From Burhinus oedicnemus (taxonomy: Eukaryota; Chordata; Aves; Charadriiformes; Burhinidae), in the NCBI GenBank assembly GCA_008921705.1, contig VFFE01007869.1, positions 4,956,972 through 5,020,971 of the forward strand: a stretch of DNA of 64,000 nt, given 5' to 3'. The notes below the pieces were generated by a model. The model saw nothing but the letters and a program-made list of their open reading frames with translations, did no database searches and had not been told where the DNA came from. Shown here in pieces: positions 45,461-59,866 of this stretch (position 1 is its first letter; every line of letters begins with the position of its first letter). The translations under genes and the position numbers were made by a program.

Positions 45461-45464
45461 TAAA
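45459..45464 (+). terminator. AATAAA overlapping the stop of the unassigned frame
   Basis: This is the canonical polyadenylation hexamer at an unusual place, starting inside the stop codon. It may be coincidental in AT-rich DNA. Confidence 0.25.
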
Positions 45465-48400
45465 CAGGCTAAACACTAAAGGCCATATTTGCTGTGAGTG
45501 TTGAGTACAGTTACAATCAAGAAGATTATTAAGGCTAGAAGGTATTCAAAATGAGAGGAAAGAAACATCTAAATTCAGGATGACAGATTAAAAATACTCG
45601 TAAGTAATGTCTAGGTCACTGGAAAACAAATCAGCCACAGCTGAACAAACCAGTAAGTAATGCCACCTTTCCTGGCATAGTAACAAATCAATAGTCACGT
45701 TTTTCTGTTCTTTCTTGCTGCTTGCACCCTAGATCAGAGTTTCTTTTCACCATCCAAATGACATAAGCAAATAGTCTGCAAGAAAAGTAAGTTCTGTTTC
45801 AGTGTCACAGATTAGCTGGCTCCACGTCCCTGGACAATGAGGTAATTTGAACAAAGTCCATGACTTAAATATCTCTTTTTGGTCTTTTCTTAATCCCAAA
45901 TGACAAAGTACAAGAGTTGCATAACATGAGTACTGTATAGAAAATGGGGAGAAAAAAACCCCTGACTTTGGACTGTCAGAACACAGTGAGAGTTGTCCTG
46001 TTCCAAAGCACCCTTTTTGGGTCACATTGAATAGTAGATCTGGGAGAGAAAAAGAATAGTTTTTCCCCATGGTTTACATTAGTTTTTCTAGCCTAAAATA
46101 TGAAAGGGCAAAGCTTCTGTATGGATGAATCTGAAAATGGGAAAATAAATCCCTATTGATTGTCTTAGTGATGACTTGTCCTGCTTCACTTGAGCCTGTG
46201 ACAGAGCTTCTAGTAACTTTAACACTGAGATCAAGACCTAGGACATCTTTGTGCCCTGAGAAATGAGGACATTTAGTTAGGTGCTTGTGCATGGTATTTT
46301 TTTGCATAAAGCACAGTCGCAAATGTCTGAGCATACATAAAATTAAGCATGTAAAATAAAAGCAAATACCTGCTCTACATTCAGCTTAAAAGGCATCATC
46401 ATCACACCTCTGCTGGGTAGAGTTCTACGTGGTACCTACTCACTCGCAGCGACTGGCTGTGGCCCCAGCTGGACAGCACAGACAGAGCTGGTCCCATGCC
46501 TTTGTTACCTAGAGAGGTGGCATGACATCAACATCTTAATATCTTTTCTTAGTTTACTTACACTTGGCTAAGAGATAGCTTATACAATGCAGGCAGTATT
46601 CTTTTCTCCCCTTTAGCGTAAAGTCTTCCCCTTTATCTCGGAGTGTTCTGTCCCTTACTGCTTAGTCTTTTTTGCTTGCCATTTACTTTTCTCATGTTTT
46701 TAGTTTGCCTACTCTCTGACCCTGTTTCAAATTTATTTTCCTATTGGCTTTGTCCTTTTTTGCTCTTCTCTGTTTCACTGAAGCTATTAGTGTAAGGCAG
46801 ATCAAATAATACCAGGGTTAAAGCAGACCCTTGAACTCACAGTGTTTAATGGATTTGTAATTAGGCCATGTATCCCTGTGAGAATGGACAGTCTGGGAAT
46901 TTGCCAGGATTTACAGGGGGATTTAGTAGCCTACTAAGAATTTCCAGACCTATTAAATTCCTTAAGAAGTTTTAAAGATCCCACCTATTTAGGCAGGGAA
47001 AGATTTTGAACTAGGGCGTCTCTAAATACACATAAAACTGAGAGATGAGAAGTGGAAAAATGCTTATTTTGCAGAGAACAAGGAAAAGTTTCAAAGAGTT
47101 TATAATTCAAAGTTCAGAAATAGATTTTCAGAATTATCTTGGTAAACCATGGCTGGCTTAAACCATATGATGTGTGTTTTCTCTGAGAATTTATATTTGC
47201 ATATTGGATAAGACATGATTATTAAAATACATGTTAACCAGGCACTATGTATGCATCATACTGTAGGTATATATGACTACTGCAACTTTCTGATCTTTGA
47301 ATACATAGTTGTGTTTAAAAAAAATCATTAAGTATTTGCTTTCCTCCACCCTACCTGTTTGCCATTTATGAGGTTCTGCAGCATTACATCTTTCTGTATC
47401 TTTTGAGGAGATCAGACAGTGTCTGTTAAATGCCAGGTTATTTTATTATGAAGTCCTATTTTATTCTTACTCATAACTAAGAACAAGTATGAACTGTTGT
47501 TGTTTACTTTCCAGAGAGATAGGGCAAAATACATACAACCTAAAAATACTTTCCTCCCTCTACTCCACGTCTCACTGCATGGGATTAAGCTTTTAGCTTG
47601 GACAGGGAGAAGGGTAGAGGAAAGGAAAGGCAGAAAACAAATGATCAGTTTTCTCATAGCAGCACAACACTGCTGTTTTTTCTTCCAGGTTAAAGATATC
47701 CAAAATATAATTAGCTTTCTCCTGTTTGTTCAATGACTACCCTGTAAAAAGACCACACAACAATGAAAATGAGTCAGCTTACCTGTACAGCAAAGTGGGG
47801 GTAGAACTTTCTTTAAATTTGACCTGTTCAGATCTAATTTTGGCTTAGCAGTGGGTTTGACTTGTGAAATTTGGCTCTCAGCTCAAATTCAGATTTTCTT
47901 TTAACTGTCATGTATATCAACATCTCTTAGACTATTTTGGGTCCATACCCATATCTCCTGACCGCAGTGATCTGAATGCGCTAGTTGGTGTTAAATCGGT
48001 TCATTCCTAGGGAATGTTCAGGTCTTGCAGCTACAGTGAGTTTAAGTAAGGTTTGTTTAAGTACAAGAATATAAATTCAGCTGTTTCTGTAACCACTGCA
48101 GCTACTATCTCTGTTACCTCCCCCGTTACTTGACTGATGGCATCCTAAGTACTAAAAACACATGTTTCTAAAAATGCTGACTGTTGTGACTAGTGGGATA
48201 AACAGAAAAATACTAGAGTATGCCTTGTGCCTGATAGCTTTTTATCTGTACGAAGAGGTACAGTGAACTTTTATTCTCTTATTTACACAAGCTCAGAGTA
48301 GCTCTGTCATCTGCGGGTAAAGGAATTCCATTGTGGTCTTTGGCATTACATTGGATTTATACCAGTGATGATCCAACTTAACAGCACAGAATTTGGCCTT

Positions 48401-51400
48401 CTTTAAATGACAGCAGCGGGAGTTGATATGATAGTTCATTGTGTCACACTGTGAGTTCTTAAAATATAATCAAAACTATCAATCTGAAGAGTTTCTGGAA
48501 AACAAATTCGCAGTTTAAACATCAAGCACAAACTGTCCCTTCCTCTTTCTTCACTGAATTAGCTTTTGAAAGGCCAAGAGCTGCTGCAGAGATAACAAGG
48601 ACTGAAGAATTTACAGCAGGTGGTACCAACTGTGCAAGTACAACTCCCAGCCAAAATAATCTGACACCCAGCTGTGGAGAAGCCTGGGGGATCAGAGAGT
48701 GACTCAGGCGGAAGTGAGGAGAATCTGGCTGAAGCACCAAGCCCGTTCCAGAAGTGTGTTAGTATTCTCTCTCATTCAATGAGATAACCCCAGGGAATGC
48801 CATGTTAAAATGAAAAAAAGGCTTCTGGTTTGTTGACCAGTTAAATATATTTCCTTCCTATCCAAAAGGAAATGACGAACAGCAAATATGAAGTGCTGTA
48901 TCTGAAGATGAAGGATGCCCCATATAGCAAGAGCAAGAGAAACCAGTGAGTTGATAATGGAAGCATGGCTCTCGGTGCTGTGCCGTGACATGGCCCTAGA
49001 AACTCCAGTGAGACTTGTAACTGTATTGAAGGAGTTCAGGGGGAAGTCTTGAGTCCAGTGCTGCCATGGCCCCTGCTTTGCAGCGCGAGGCTGGTAACTG
49101 CAGTCATTCCAAGCTGGTAGACAGACAGACAAACACACAGACAGACACACCCACCCTGTTTGTTTACATTTCGTTACCTGAAAATTGTGACATCCATTCT
49201 TCATTTCTGAGGACTGGAAATTGTAGTATTTATTTTATGAAAATTCTTATGAAATACAATGATGTGTTGATGTAATTTCCACATGTTTTGTTTTAGAAAA
49301 TTGTTATAATTATGATTTGACCTTTACTCCAACAAGACTTCCTCGGAAAAATATTCAGAAATGCTCAGAACTAATATAATTATTTTCCTTATTTTCATAC
49401 TTTAAAGAGGTATTTGTGTCAAAGCTGTTCTTGATTTATGTGAGCGAATGGTTGCAAAGTAATGGTTACAAAATAATGCAAGTCCTCAGAAAGTGCATAA
49501 CTGGCTTGTTTCACTTTGTTTCTCCTTATTCTGTGTATATGCTTTTACAGCATTCTGAATCATTCTGCAGCTAGTCTTCCCTCCTTTTATTTGATTCAGG
49601 GATAGCGTATCTCTCCAGCAGCTCGTTCTTTCTGTGGGTGATCCCAACCAAGCACAAACGTTGAAAGGCTCTCCTAGCAGAAATCCACATTCTTTGGGAA
49701 GGTCCTAAACAACCTCTGCCAGACAGCAAGGGAAGGATAGCTCGTTTGTGAATTTGTTCCCAATGGAACTTAAAGCATTGCTAGTGGTAATAAAGCTGGG
49801 GGGAAGACCATGCAGGATAAGAGGTAAGAGTTAATCTTTCAGCATAGGCAGTACACTTGTTTGGTGCTTTTTTGGTACCCAGTAGTGTAAAATGCGTCTT
49901 GGACTTGAACAAGATGATAGTTCAGATTTTTTGTTTTACAGAACAGTACCTCTGAGTCATGACTCTCCTGTTGCTGTCTGAACTTGTCAGGCTATGTACT
50001 GTACTAAGGTGCGTTTAGCTTAGTGAGAGAACAAAAATGAATTTGCAGCATCTCTATGTTCATCTGATCATAACCATCTTAAGAACCTAGTGCACTGTGT
50101 TTGCCCGGTGTGTACTTACACAGAGTTAGCCTTGCCCTATGCATTTTTCAATTTCAAATGTACCATAAATAAACTTTTTACTTCGTGAGCTTTCAGCTGT
50201 TTCCATTTACAGTTTATAATTTCTTTACAGAGAGGTTTCTTTTAGCTTATATTTTATTCAAGCTTTTCATGACAGTTTTGAGTAAATATTGTATTTGCTT
50301 ATGCATCATTTACAGCTGTTACTTTTTGTTTGGGAGGATCAGTTCAAACTATGCAATATGCCATATGACGTTATTTATGGTTTTTCACTGACTGGATGCT
50401 CTAATGTTTGTAAGCTACATTTATTTCCACCTGAGACAAAAATTATTTGTCTTCAGCATACATTATTGCCCTGATTATTAGTTTTTGTTTACAGATAGGA
50501 ATTTGCTTTTATTATGTAAGTAATACTCTGCTCTGATAAAGATGGCTGAGCCAAAATAAAATTTACAAGAATGTTTGCAAATACTTACTCCCACCTTTTC
50601 CCAGGTTTTGTCTACCATATTCTCTGAAACACTACTGAAACACCCTGCTATATCTTGGGTAGCTTAACATTAGATATCTTGGATAATCATCTTAGTTGAT
50701 ATGGGATAGTAGTGATAAAGTATTTTACCTTTTATCTTATGGGTGGGTTTTGGGTTTTTTTTAGACTTTGTCTGATGTTGATACTGGTTTCTTAAGAAAC
50801 TGACTGTTAAAAGTAGTTGATTGTGCTGGGATGATAAATGAAAACGTACTGTATCTTTTATAAGATCAGCTAGGTAGAATGAGATTAAAATTTGAAGCGT
50901 GTGTAAGACAAGACTTAAATGTGTGCTAACTTGATCTGGTTTGGGTTTTGATTTTGTTGAGGTTTTTTTCTGGTGAGCTTGTACTCACTGGAAAAACCTT
51001 GCTGGCATTCGGGTAAACATTGAAATGTTTTATAGTAATGGTGACATTGGCTACAGCTTCCCTATTGCCAGCATATTTAAAGCTGGGAAGACTCATGATT
51101 TTTGACAGGTTTAGCAAAATCATTGCTGATATAGTCATCTTAATATTTCAGTTATGTGGAAATTAAAGGATAAGATTTCTCAGATGTTTTTGCTAATAAT
51201 GATTAAAACAAAATAGTTTTTCATTATCTTTCATATGATTTAATGGTGATTAAAGGGAATAATCCAAATTTGTTTGGGATTTAAAAATCAACCATTTCTG
51301 CTTGCAGCATTTTAGGAGATTAGAAAATTGAACTGGCTGACACCCAGTTAAGATTTTCATAGCTTTTTTAAGATGAGTTCTGAGTTTTCAGCTTTAGTTA

Positions 51401-51483
51401 TTTTAAAGGTACTGACAAGTGATTTCTTGGTTTTAATTTTCTTCTCGTGCTGTTGTGGAGGAGTGGGGTCAAGTTTTCCAGCA
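45465..51483. other. Intergenic sequence, no gene seen
   Basis: About 6 kb without a supported gene. A short CAGA/CACA-rich repeat lies at 49,119-49,151. No dispersed repeat was recognised otherwise. Confidence 0.7.
49119..49151. repeat. ACAG/ACAC simple repeat
   Basis: An imperfect run of ACAG and ACAC units. Confidence 0.85.
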
Positions 51484-51566
51484 TAATCATACAATCGTAG
51501 AGTGGTTTGGCTTTGAAGGGGGCTTAAAGATCAGCCATGGGCAGGGATACCTTCCACTAGATCAGG
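51484..51566 (-). mobile_element. CR1 LINE 3' fragment, short
   Basis: The reverse-complement CR1 tail ATAATCATACAATCGTAGAG is followed by GTGGTTTGGCTTTGAAGGGG and GCCATGGGCAGGGATACCTT. It is truncated at both the coding and central parts. Confidence 0.85.
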
Positions 51567-54500
51567 AATAATAATGATACTGATAATAATAACAATGATT
51601 ATTCTGCTGTATCAGGCTCTAATAAAGTAAGAATGCACCCAAAGTTCATTTGTTTGAGCTGAGATACACAGAAAGCTGTGAAAGCAATGAAAAGAGAGGG
51701 ATATAGGTATGTGGATACATAATATTTCTCTAACGTTCGTAAGGCTCAGGAACAGGTGTAGTTTGGTGTTGTTATTCTTCTTCTTTGAGCTGTGTTTGTC
51801 CCACACACAGTTGCAGCTGAGACTTAAAAGATTCAGAAGTTCTGAAGTTTTAAAAGTTTACCTTGCTGGATTGTTTGCTAAATTCAGAGAATTCAGTTGC
51901 TGGTATAAGAACAGCTTGATTAAATAAAGAAACATCTGAGGAGATGACACCACTGGCTTTTCGTGAATAGGTTTTGCTAAAAGAAAATTAATGAATATGT
52001 TTATTGCAAAATTCACATAGAAAATGTCAGTCATAATATATGCTTTAGTTACAACTGTAATTGTACTATTCATTTTGTTAAGCAGTGACCTGCTTTGTTT
52101 GTATGTATCTGCTTTAATGGAAAACTGCATTAATAGCCTGCTGTGAAATCATGACTTCCCTTGGGTTAATCAGATGATCTTTCAGGAATAATTTAAAAAT
52201 ACTGTGTTAAAAGGAGCTCCTGGCACATTTCCCTTTTAAATAGTAATAGCCTTCCTGAACGATAGCCAAAATAAGATGCAAGATGGAAGCAAATGGAAGC
52301 TTGTACGTTTTTGGAGATACAGTCATTGTTATCCTTTGTTTTGAAATGCCAATATTTTACTCTTTCCAGAAGGAGCCTTTCTCCATTCTAGCTCTTGTGA
52401 AATTCTGCAAGGGCACTGTATAATAAATACAGGACACAGAAAGACAAGCTATGTTGCCAAACATCTAAATAAGTGCTAGGTGGGCAGAAGTATCCTTGAA
52501 GTTGCTGGAAGCTGAGTGCCCAGGAGTACTGAAAACAAAATTTCTAAGTTTGAAAATATTGTTCACAGTGGGTTTCAGTGTATTTCCTTTATATTCAGTA
52601 TGACATATGTCTGAAAACCTGTCTTTGATTCTGTCTCTGCATGTGAGCGTTTCTGCAGTACTGCTGCGTTTTTCCAAGTTATTCTTACTTGAGCTGTTTG
52701 CTTTTTTACAGTAAAAAGAAGCAGTGCAAGAATGTTTGAAATGATACAGAAGTGTCTAACATAGCATATACTTTACCATTTGTTTCTGGGTGCTATTTAA
52801 GACCATGCAGTTTAACATGCTAGAATTACCCTCTGCCAGAAAATTTAACATTTCTGGATTTTGTATTTTTTAAAGAAGAATTTTCTGTGGTTACCTGACA
52901 GGGTATGTTCAATTAACATTTCTGTTTTCTAGAGCTGGAGCCAATTATAGTACAAGTCCCACCTGCCTTCCATTAGAACTTGAATTCATAAATTATTTAC
53001 ATGCTTTTGGAAAAAATCTAGTCTATCTTATAAATTCTTTCCTACCACTTAATGTACCAGAAAATGGGTTTAATTAGGGCCCTATGAACATACTGGTTCT
53101 TTATCAATCAGCTGCCATTCTTATTAGGGGTTTTTATTTAGTTTACTCAATTTCCCCTGTGACCTGCTGAAATGGTACAGTGTAACTGAATGTGAGTTGA
53201 CCAGATATGAGGGAATAGTGAAATGTCATTGTCTGAATATAAATGGAAGATACTAGAAACTGTCCAAGAGCAATGCCTGTGTTTAAACGGATGCTCTGAA
53301 ACATGGAGCACTGCCACAATAATATGGCTGTCTGTTAAAGGACATCCGTGTGTGGTAAAATTCTAAGTCACTTAATATTAAAAGAATGAAGACTGGGAAG
53401 CAGCCCCAAGCCCATTAATGGCGTATCTTCAAAGCATGTCTGGCATAGTTGGATTCGAAATGTGAGAACTCGATCTCAGAATAAAATTTTAATAAATTTT
53501 TAAGCAGGAAGAGTGGTTTGGGACAGGACTTTTGTCATGCAGCTCCCCAACCGAAAGAAGTCCAAGACTTAAAAGCTGAATCTTAAGTCAGTTAATACAA
53601 ACTGAGGAATTAGCTCTTATTTATATGAAATCCATCGATGAATTAATGAAATGGAGTTGTAGTGATTTTTCTGCATGCTCTAGACACGACTGTTGAAGTA
53701 CTTACTGTCTTGAGTCTTTTCTTGCAGTATGATGGTGAAGTAGATTTGTTTTGTTACCTGCAAAAAAACAGTTTGAGAACCCTCACAGAATGGGACCAGC
53801 ACACAAATGTAGCAGTTTCCCTCTCTCCAGTGCTCTGCAGTGTGGTTCTGCTCACTGTTAAAGAGATGCTGGTGTCTGCAGCTCTCACTGAGGTGGACAG
53901 AAGGCAGGGTCCTTCCATTTCTGAAAAGCAGAGTGGCTTTTTCTGTCCCATAGTCACGCTTGGTCATTCATCAGAGATGCCACATGCACAGGGTGGCTCC
54001 CACCTGTCTCTTGATTCTGGGCTTTGGATCTGCTTAATCACTTCTTGATGGTCATTTATGCACATTTTCCTGTGCATATTTCATTTTGTTAAGGAAACAA
54101 GCTGCTCCGTTGTTTAAAAAAACAAAAAAGCAAGGTTTACATGGGGAAAAAGGGTGAGAAGGCATGACTCTAGTCTGGCAGGTTACAGCCTTCCTCAGTA
54201 AGATGGAGGGAATCCTGGGAACTGCTCTTCTCTTTCACGTATTTTAAAATAAATATGGAAACCAAGAAGACTTTTCAAAACCCTTTGTTGTTGTTACTAA
54301 ATAGAGTGAAGTTGCTCATCATAGAGTTGGAACGTTAAGAAACTAAAGAAAGCAAAACAATGGCTGATTTGGAAACCTGAGTGTTTCCATTCTTTCTCCT
54401 TCTAAGGTTATACTTACATATGTTTGAATACCATCCAGTGTTTCAGTACTATCTCACGTCGGCGAGAAGTAACACTTTTTCTTCACTTTTTGCTACGTGT

Positions 54501-57500
54501 ATAATATGTACCACTTTAGCAGTATTGATAAATTGAAATTTTAATAGACAAAATAACTTCAAATCCCCTTCTCTGCATTAGCCACTTAACCATTTGGTAC
54601 TTTTGATGTACTTAGAAAGAAAACAGCATACTTCAGGAACTGCTTTTGTAGAAATGCAGGCTGCAGCTGGACACTGCCATGCAGAGAAAGCAGCGAATGT
54701 AGAATGATGATGTCCTGATACAGCTGCACTAATAAGTTTTCAAGGTAATTCACTGCTTAATGTCTCCTACAAAGAAGAAATGTGATGGGGTGATAGGCCA
54801 GTTCATTATAGTAAGGGAAGTTTTCTCAGCTGTGCTGTCCTAGTGATGGCTGTAGAAGTAATCCTGCTGTGCAGCACAGCCGCAGGAGGTTTGGGAGAGT
54901 TGAGAATGTCAGCTCTGCCTCCTGAGATGAAACAGGTACATCAGAACTTAGTTAAACTTCAGTCTTTATAAAAGAGAGAAAGACGGTGTGCTCACAAGGG
55001 GGAGAGTTGGGTTGTTTGATGAGCTAGATCAGGGTATGTTGGAAGATAACATCTGTCCAGTTAAATGGGATTTGCTTTGATCTGAGTTTTTGGGGGAGTT
55101 TACAGAAACTACATGTGGGGAATATGCCTAGGAAACTTTCCTTTAGGTTCTGTCAGTTGAGTAAGACCTTTACACCAGGAAAATCTAGCAAGGCTATGTT
55201 TCAGCGTGGTTTTTTCAGGACTTTCAGTTTAGCTTCACCACATTAGGGCAGATGCGTGTGGAAGTAAACAACATTAGGGAAACAATACGTCAGGTAGTAA
55301 TTACACTCAGGTTAAGAATGAGTAAGAGTTTCCTAATGAAAAGATGTTTTGCAAGTAGTTTCACTTAACAGACTGGCTGCTTTGTCTCAAGTATTTTGTA
55401 TCAGTGTATTGATGTATTGGCATCTGTCTCTCACTGATCCCTACTCTGTAAGTGAGTTGTACTATCCAGATTGCAAATAAAAAGCCAGTCATTTTCTCAT
55501 AGCTATCGGCCCACTTGCCAAGCTGCCTGTATTCTCAGAGTGTTATTCTGTCGAAGTGTGAAACACAGTTCCTGGTCTCCTCTCCAGGAGATGAGTGAAT
55601 AATTTTCAGAAGATTTAGGATGGAAAATAAGCCCAGTGGGATGTGAGGTTAGTTTTATCTATAGGAGAGATGCTATAGGAGAGATGCATAAACAGTTGAG
55701 AAGCTGTTTAAGATTTTCAGAACATAAAGTTTGAGAAAAAACAAGGTAGAATCTTGTGTCGCTCATGATCAAGTTTGAGGAATATAAAGAAATACTTAAC
55801 TTCATAATCTTTCCACATCTCTGCCATTCCTAATGAGCCCACTTTCCTAAATTAAAGGTGCTGTGTATGTAATTTGAATATATCTTATTATAATAGAATC
55901 TTCTCTTCACTGTTCTTAGGTTTAGCAACTGTAATTTAGATTTCATATTTCCATCTGAAGCTAATTGTTATTCCTCATAGTTCAGGAGAAGCTGCCAATG
56001 GATGCCTAATCAAGAGAACTCAACCTAAATTATGCTTCGTGTCAGTTAATCTTAATTTTTGTGCCAGTGTTCAGAAGAGATCGATCCCATCCCATAAACA
56101 AGAACAGTGTTATTTCTTTGGGGAAATTATTGTGTATATGAAATGAGATTTTTGGAGTGAAAATTTCTTCTGTCCAAAAACCACAGTACTTTGCTTTTAC
56201 TCTATTTTAAAATTGTGCACTTTTGGCAACCATTTAAATACATCTTCCCAGCATAAAAATTTTCCATACACATTTTTCCCCAGAATGACAGTTAGAGATT
56301 GGGAATAAAAAATGTTATTTTAGGACACGGTGAGGGAAAGAAAGAAATACTGAATTATACAGAAGTTAAGGAAAATACAAGTGCATTACAGTGCACACAA
56401 AAAACCAAATTCAGAGCGTGATAGCCAGTATTGGCACCCATCAAAGAATTCCAGACCCACTTTATAAATGAGCAGGACTGTGTTTGCTCTGATAACAGGC
56501 TTCAAGCCACACAGAAAATAAAAAGCTGTCAGGCATCCACAGCACTGAGACAAAGATCTCCTGAAGAAAACAAACTGCTTCTGTCTTCCTGTGGTACGTT
56601 CTCAGTCACCTTTATTGCAGCGTATGTGTTGGCTCCAGTATCTGCAGGGACACAAACAAGCACTCATGAATTCATGTTGGGGGGCAGGATGTGTTTAAAA
56701 ATGTAAGAGTTCCATATTGTCTTCATGGATTAAATACAATCCATATTGACACGAGAGTAAACAGTTACAAGTAAGCCCCAAATAATGAGATCTTCTGGCC
56801 ATTATTAACCTGAACTGATTTTTACCAGCTCCTCAAAGTGGATTTGAAACTTTTTCTTTCAATCTTAATGAAAAATCAGAGTATTGATCCTTTTCATCGT
56901 CACAATGGCTTAATATGGCAAGTGTGTGAAAATCTTAATGAACTATTGAGCACCAGAGTTCAGCAACCTGAGGAAGTCACAGAGTAAAAACCACAGTTGT
57001 GCAGATACTGTCAACTACTATTGTGGAACGCAGAGATTTCAGAAAAATCAATGTCAGGCTTCAGAAACAATCTGAAGTCTTAAACCAAATGAGATACACT
57101 TGATACTGTTATAGAAAGTAAAAATTTCTTCTGATACCCTTCCATCATTTTTCAGATTACCTCTTAGTGGAGCATGGCAGACAATTTACCCTTGAGATGA
57201 GAAGTAAAGTCATTATGGCTCCACACAGGCCAAATACAGAATTCTCCTTCAGAGAACTCCATCAGAAGCTTTATTCATTTTGATATGTAGCTGTATTATG
57301 TTTTCCTGTGGTATTCTGTTTCCATCTGACAGATTGCAGGACATAAAGCCATTGGGTCTAGGACTGCAGAAAGTTCTTTTGCAGATATTTGAATTCTGTC
57401 AGACTAGGGGGAGGTGCAAACCAGTTTGAAACTGTTCTTTGTGCAGCGAATAACTCTCAGAAAACCCACAAGGTAGTGCTGAGGCAGCACTGAAGTTCTC

Positions 57501-59799
57501 AAATTATTCTTGTGGCCGTGTAATCTCCTAATGTCACAGGGCTGAGAGAGGAGGCAGTGCTAAAGTCTCTGTGGAGCATCTCTACTGGGACAGCTTTTGT
57601 CTAAGTGCTCATTCAGCCACACAAGAGCATTCGTAATGGGTTCAGGCTTTCTGAGATTTTATCTAGCTGCTTTTCAGACACCCCCCCCCAGTGCACATTC
57701 TAGTGTAAGGAATATGACCGCATTGGCCCTTCAGTGCCTCGTGTTCTTTTGGGCATTGCAGAGTAACTCTTCCACTCCCAGCTGCTGAAGTTTTGTGGTG
57801 CTTATTACTTTGTTTATTTGGCATGTATACTGAAGGTACCACAGTAGCTTGTTTATAATTGTCTTGCATATTGCACACAGTTCAAGTAAATGTTAAAACC
57901 CCTTTTCTCAGTATCTGATGGTCAAAGTTGGTATTATCACTATGACTTTGTCACATGAGAACCAGACAAAAAGACACAGCAACTTAATTTTCGAGGTGGA
58001 TATTCCTGTGGCATTTTGTGCTTCCTGGGAGGAAGACCCAGCCTACAATTTTTGGCTGCCATACACCCTATTTTCTCCCTACCACAGAGGACAGGATTTA
58101 GTTGCAATTATTAATCCTCTGCCTCTCCCACTCTTGTGTCAGTGGTATTTGGATCATTAGAAGTAGGTGCCCCACTTAGAAGTCTTACCTGCCCTGCTCA
58201 GTTCTTGAGATGAGTTCATGTCCTAATGATTATTCTGCAAATAGTACATTGGTTTCGAACAAACTGTGTGACTAAGAAGCTGGGCAGTATGTAGAACAAA
58301 TGAAAGCTCTTTCCTTTCTGGTCACTTTAGAGAACTTAGTTTGTAGTGCAGGAAGGAACCAAGTGCTTTGTTGGTAGAAATCGCCGGTTTCTCTGAGGAA
58401 ATTGGACTGTTGACTGCCTTGAAGGTCTTAGAACTAAGTCAGTAGCTACTGACAATTTAGACAGCTGTAAAATCTTCATACATAGTTGTAAAGTTCACAG
58501 AAGATTTTGTATCTGATGGTCTGTGACTGATACGACTTTTGGATGCACGTCAGAGATTGTACCAGAGATGAGGGTTGTCCTTCCTGTTACGATCATGGCT
58601 TTCTCACCTGGACCATGGTAAGGCAGGCTGTGTTACCACCCTTCCTTGCTCAGATAATGAGGAGTTGGGAACGTATTGGCAAAGTGAATGAAAGACTTAA
58701 TCCCTACTGGTTTCTAAATGGAAATTAATGCATTTGTCCCCTAAAGGCTTTTCTTAGAGGCCATCGTTCTTTATTCCAGCTCCCCCATATACGATCAGTG
58801 GAAGCTCTTAAGGTCAAGCACTTTGAAATCTGAAACAGAAATATCTGCAGACTTTAACATTCACCTCTCAGTTTTGTTCAGAATGGTTTGAATTTGTCAG
58901 TGCTTGAGATGCAATATAAGGGTGACATAATAGCATGGACCAGAATTCCAGCTGCGTGAGTGTATGACTCTTACTAACCAGGGGTTTATCTCAGTGAGAT
59001 TATAAAGTCTGAGCCAGACGATTGCAGACCTCATTTCCACGGCTTTGGGTGGGGGTTCTTTCTCTAGCCAGTACAAAATTACTGTGCATCAGGCTCATGT
59101 GGTTTACTGACCAGACTATGTTTAGAGCCTTGGTATGCATGAGTGCTATGTGTCAGTTCTATAAGCCATAATCCGTTCAGATAGTCCTATTTCACCTATG
59201 TGTGAGACACTGTGTGTTTAGTTATGCACTTTGTCTGTGAGATGATGGCCTTGGCACGTGAATCGACACCTAGATTCAACAAACCATTTCAACAGTTCAA
59301 CTGAAGGGTCTGTTATGAGAGCTAAAGCCCAGTTAGTATGTGTAAAGTTACTTGAAGTGTGATTTTTTAAAGAAAAAAACAACCCAGTCTGTTAGTCAGT
59401 AAGCAGTTCTGTCTGGTTGCCCCTTCAGTGTAGTGTTCAGAAAGGGCTGGCTTTGAGCTGGTTTCATTTGTGTGCTTTTGTCTGGTTGCACAGGATACTG
59501 TTGTCATCTTCAGAAATAAAGTTCTTCCCTCTTACCTTTTCTTGAAGATTGGTTGTTATCTCACCTCAACAATCTTGCCAGAAGAGCTGTTCTTCGCATA
59601 TCTTTGTCATTTCTTTTTCTAGTAAATTTTCCTTGATTTTCATGCTTGAGTGTCGGTACACGGCCCACCTGCCCCATTTACTGTATTGTGTTAATGTATT
59701 AGCCATTTTGTTAATGCTTACACAAGGCAGACATTTGGATGTTTCACAAAAATACTGTGAATAAACTTCTACCTAAAGTTACACATCATTAATAGTATT
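51567..59799. other. Intergenic sequence, no gene seen
   Basis: About 8.2 kb with no supported gene. A 14-bp duplication lies at 55,659-55,686 and a C-run at 57,681-57,689. An open frame at 53,662-54,048 has no recognisable motif. Confidence 0.7.
55659..55686. repeat. 14-bp tandem duplication
   Basis: Two exact head-to-tail copies of CTATAGGAGAGATG. Confidence 0.9.
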
Positions 59800-59866
59800 T
59801 GTATGTGTATATATATGTATATATATACATATATATATTTGTATATGTGTATATATATATGTATAC
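59800..59866. repeat. TA/TG microsatellite with self-complementary core
   Basis: Alternating purine-pyrimidine TATA and GTAT units over about 67 bp. The centre, ATATATGTATATATATACAT, is largely palindromic and could extrude a hairpin. Confidence 0.9.

Noticed and set aside
53662..54048. 128-codon plus-strand open frame
   Set aside because: It begins at a non-ATG codon, shows no family motif, and is overlapped by open frames of similar length on the other strand.
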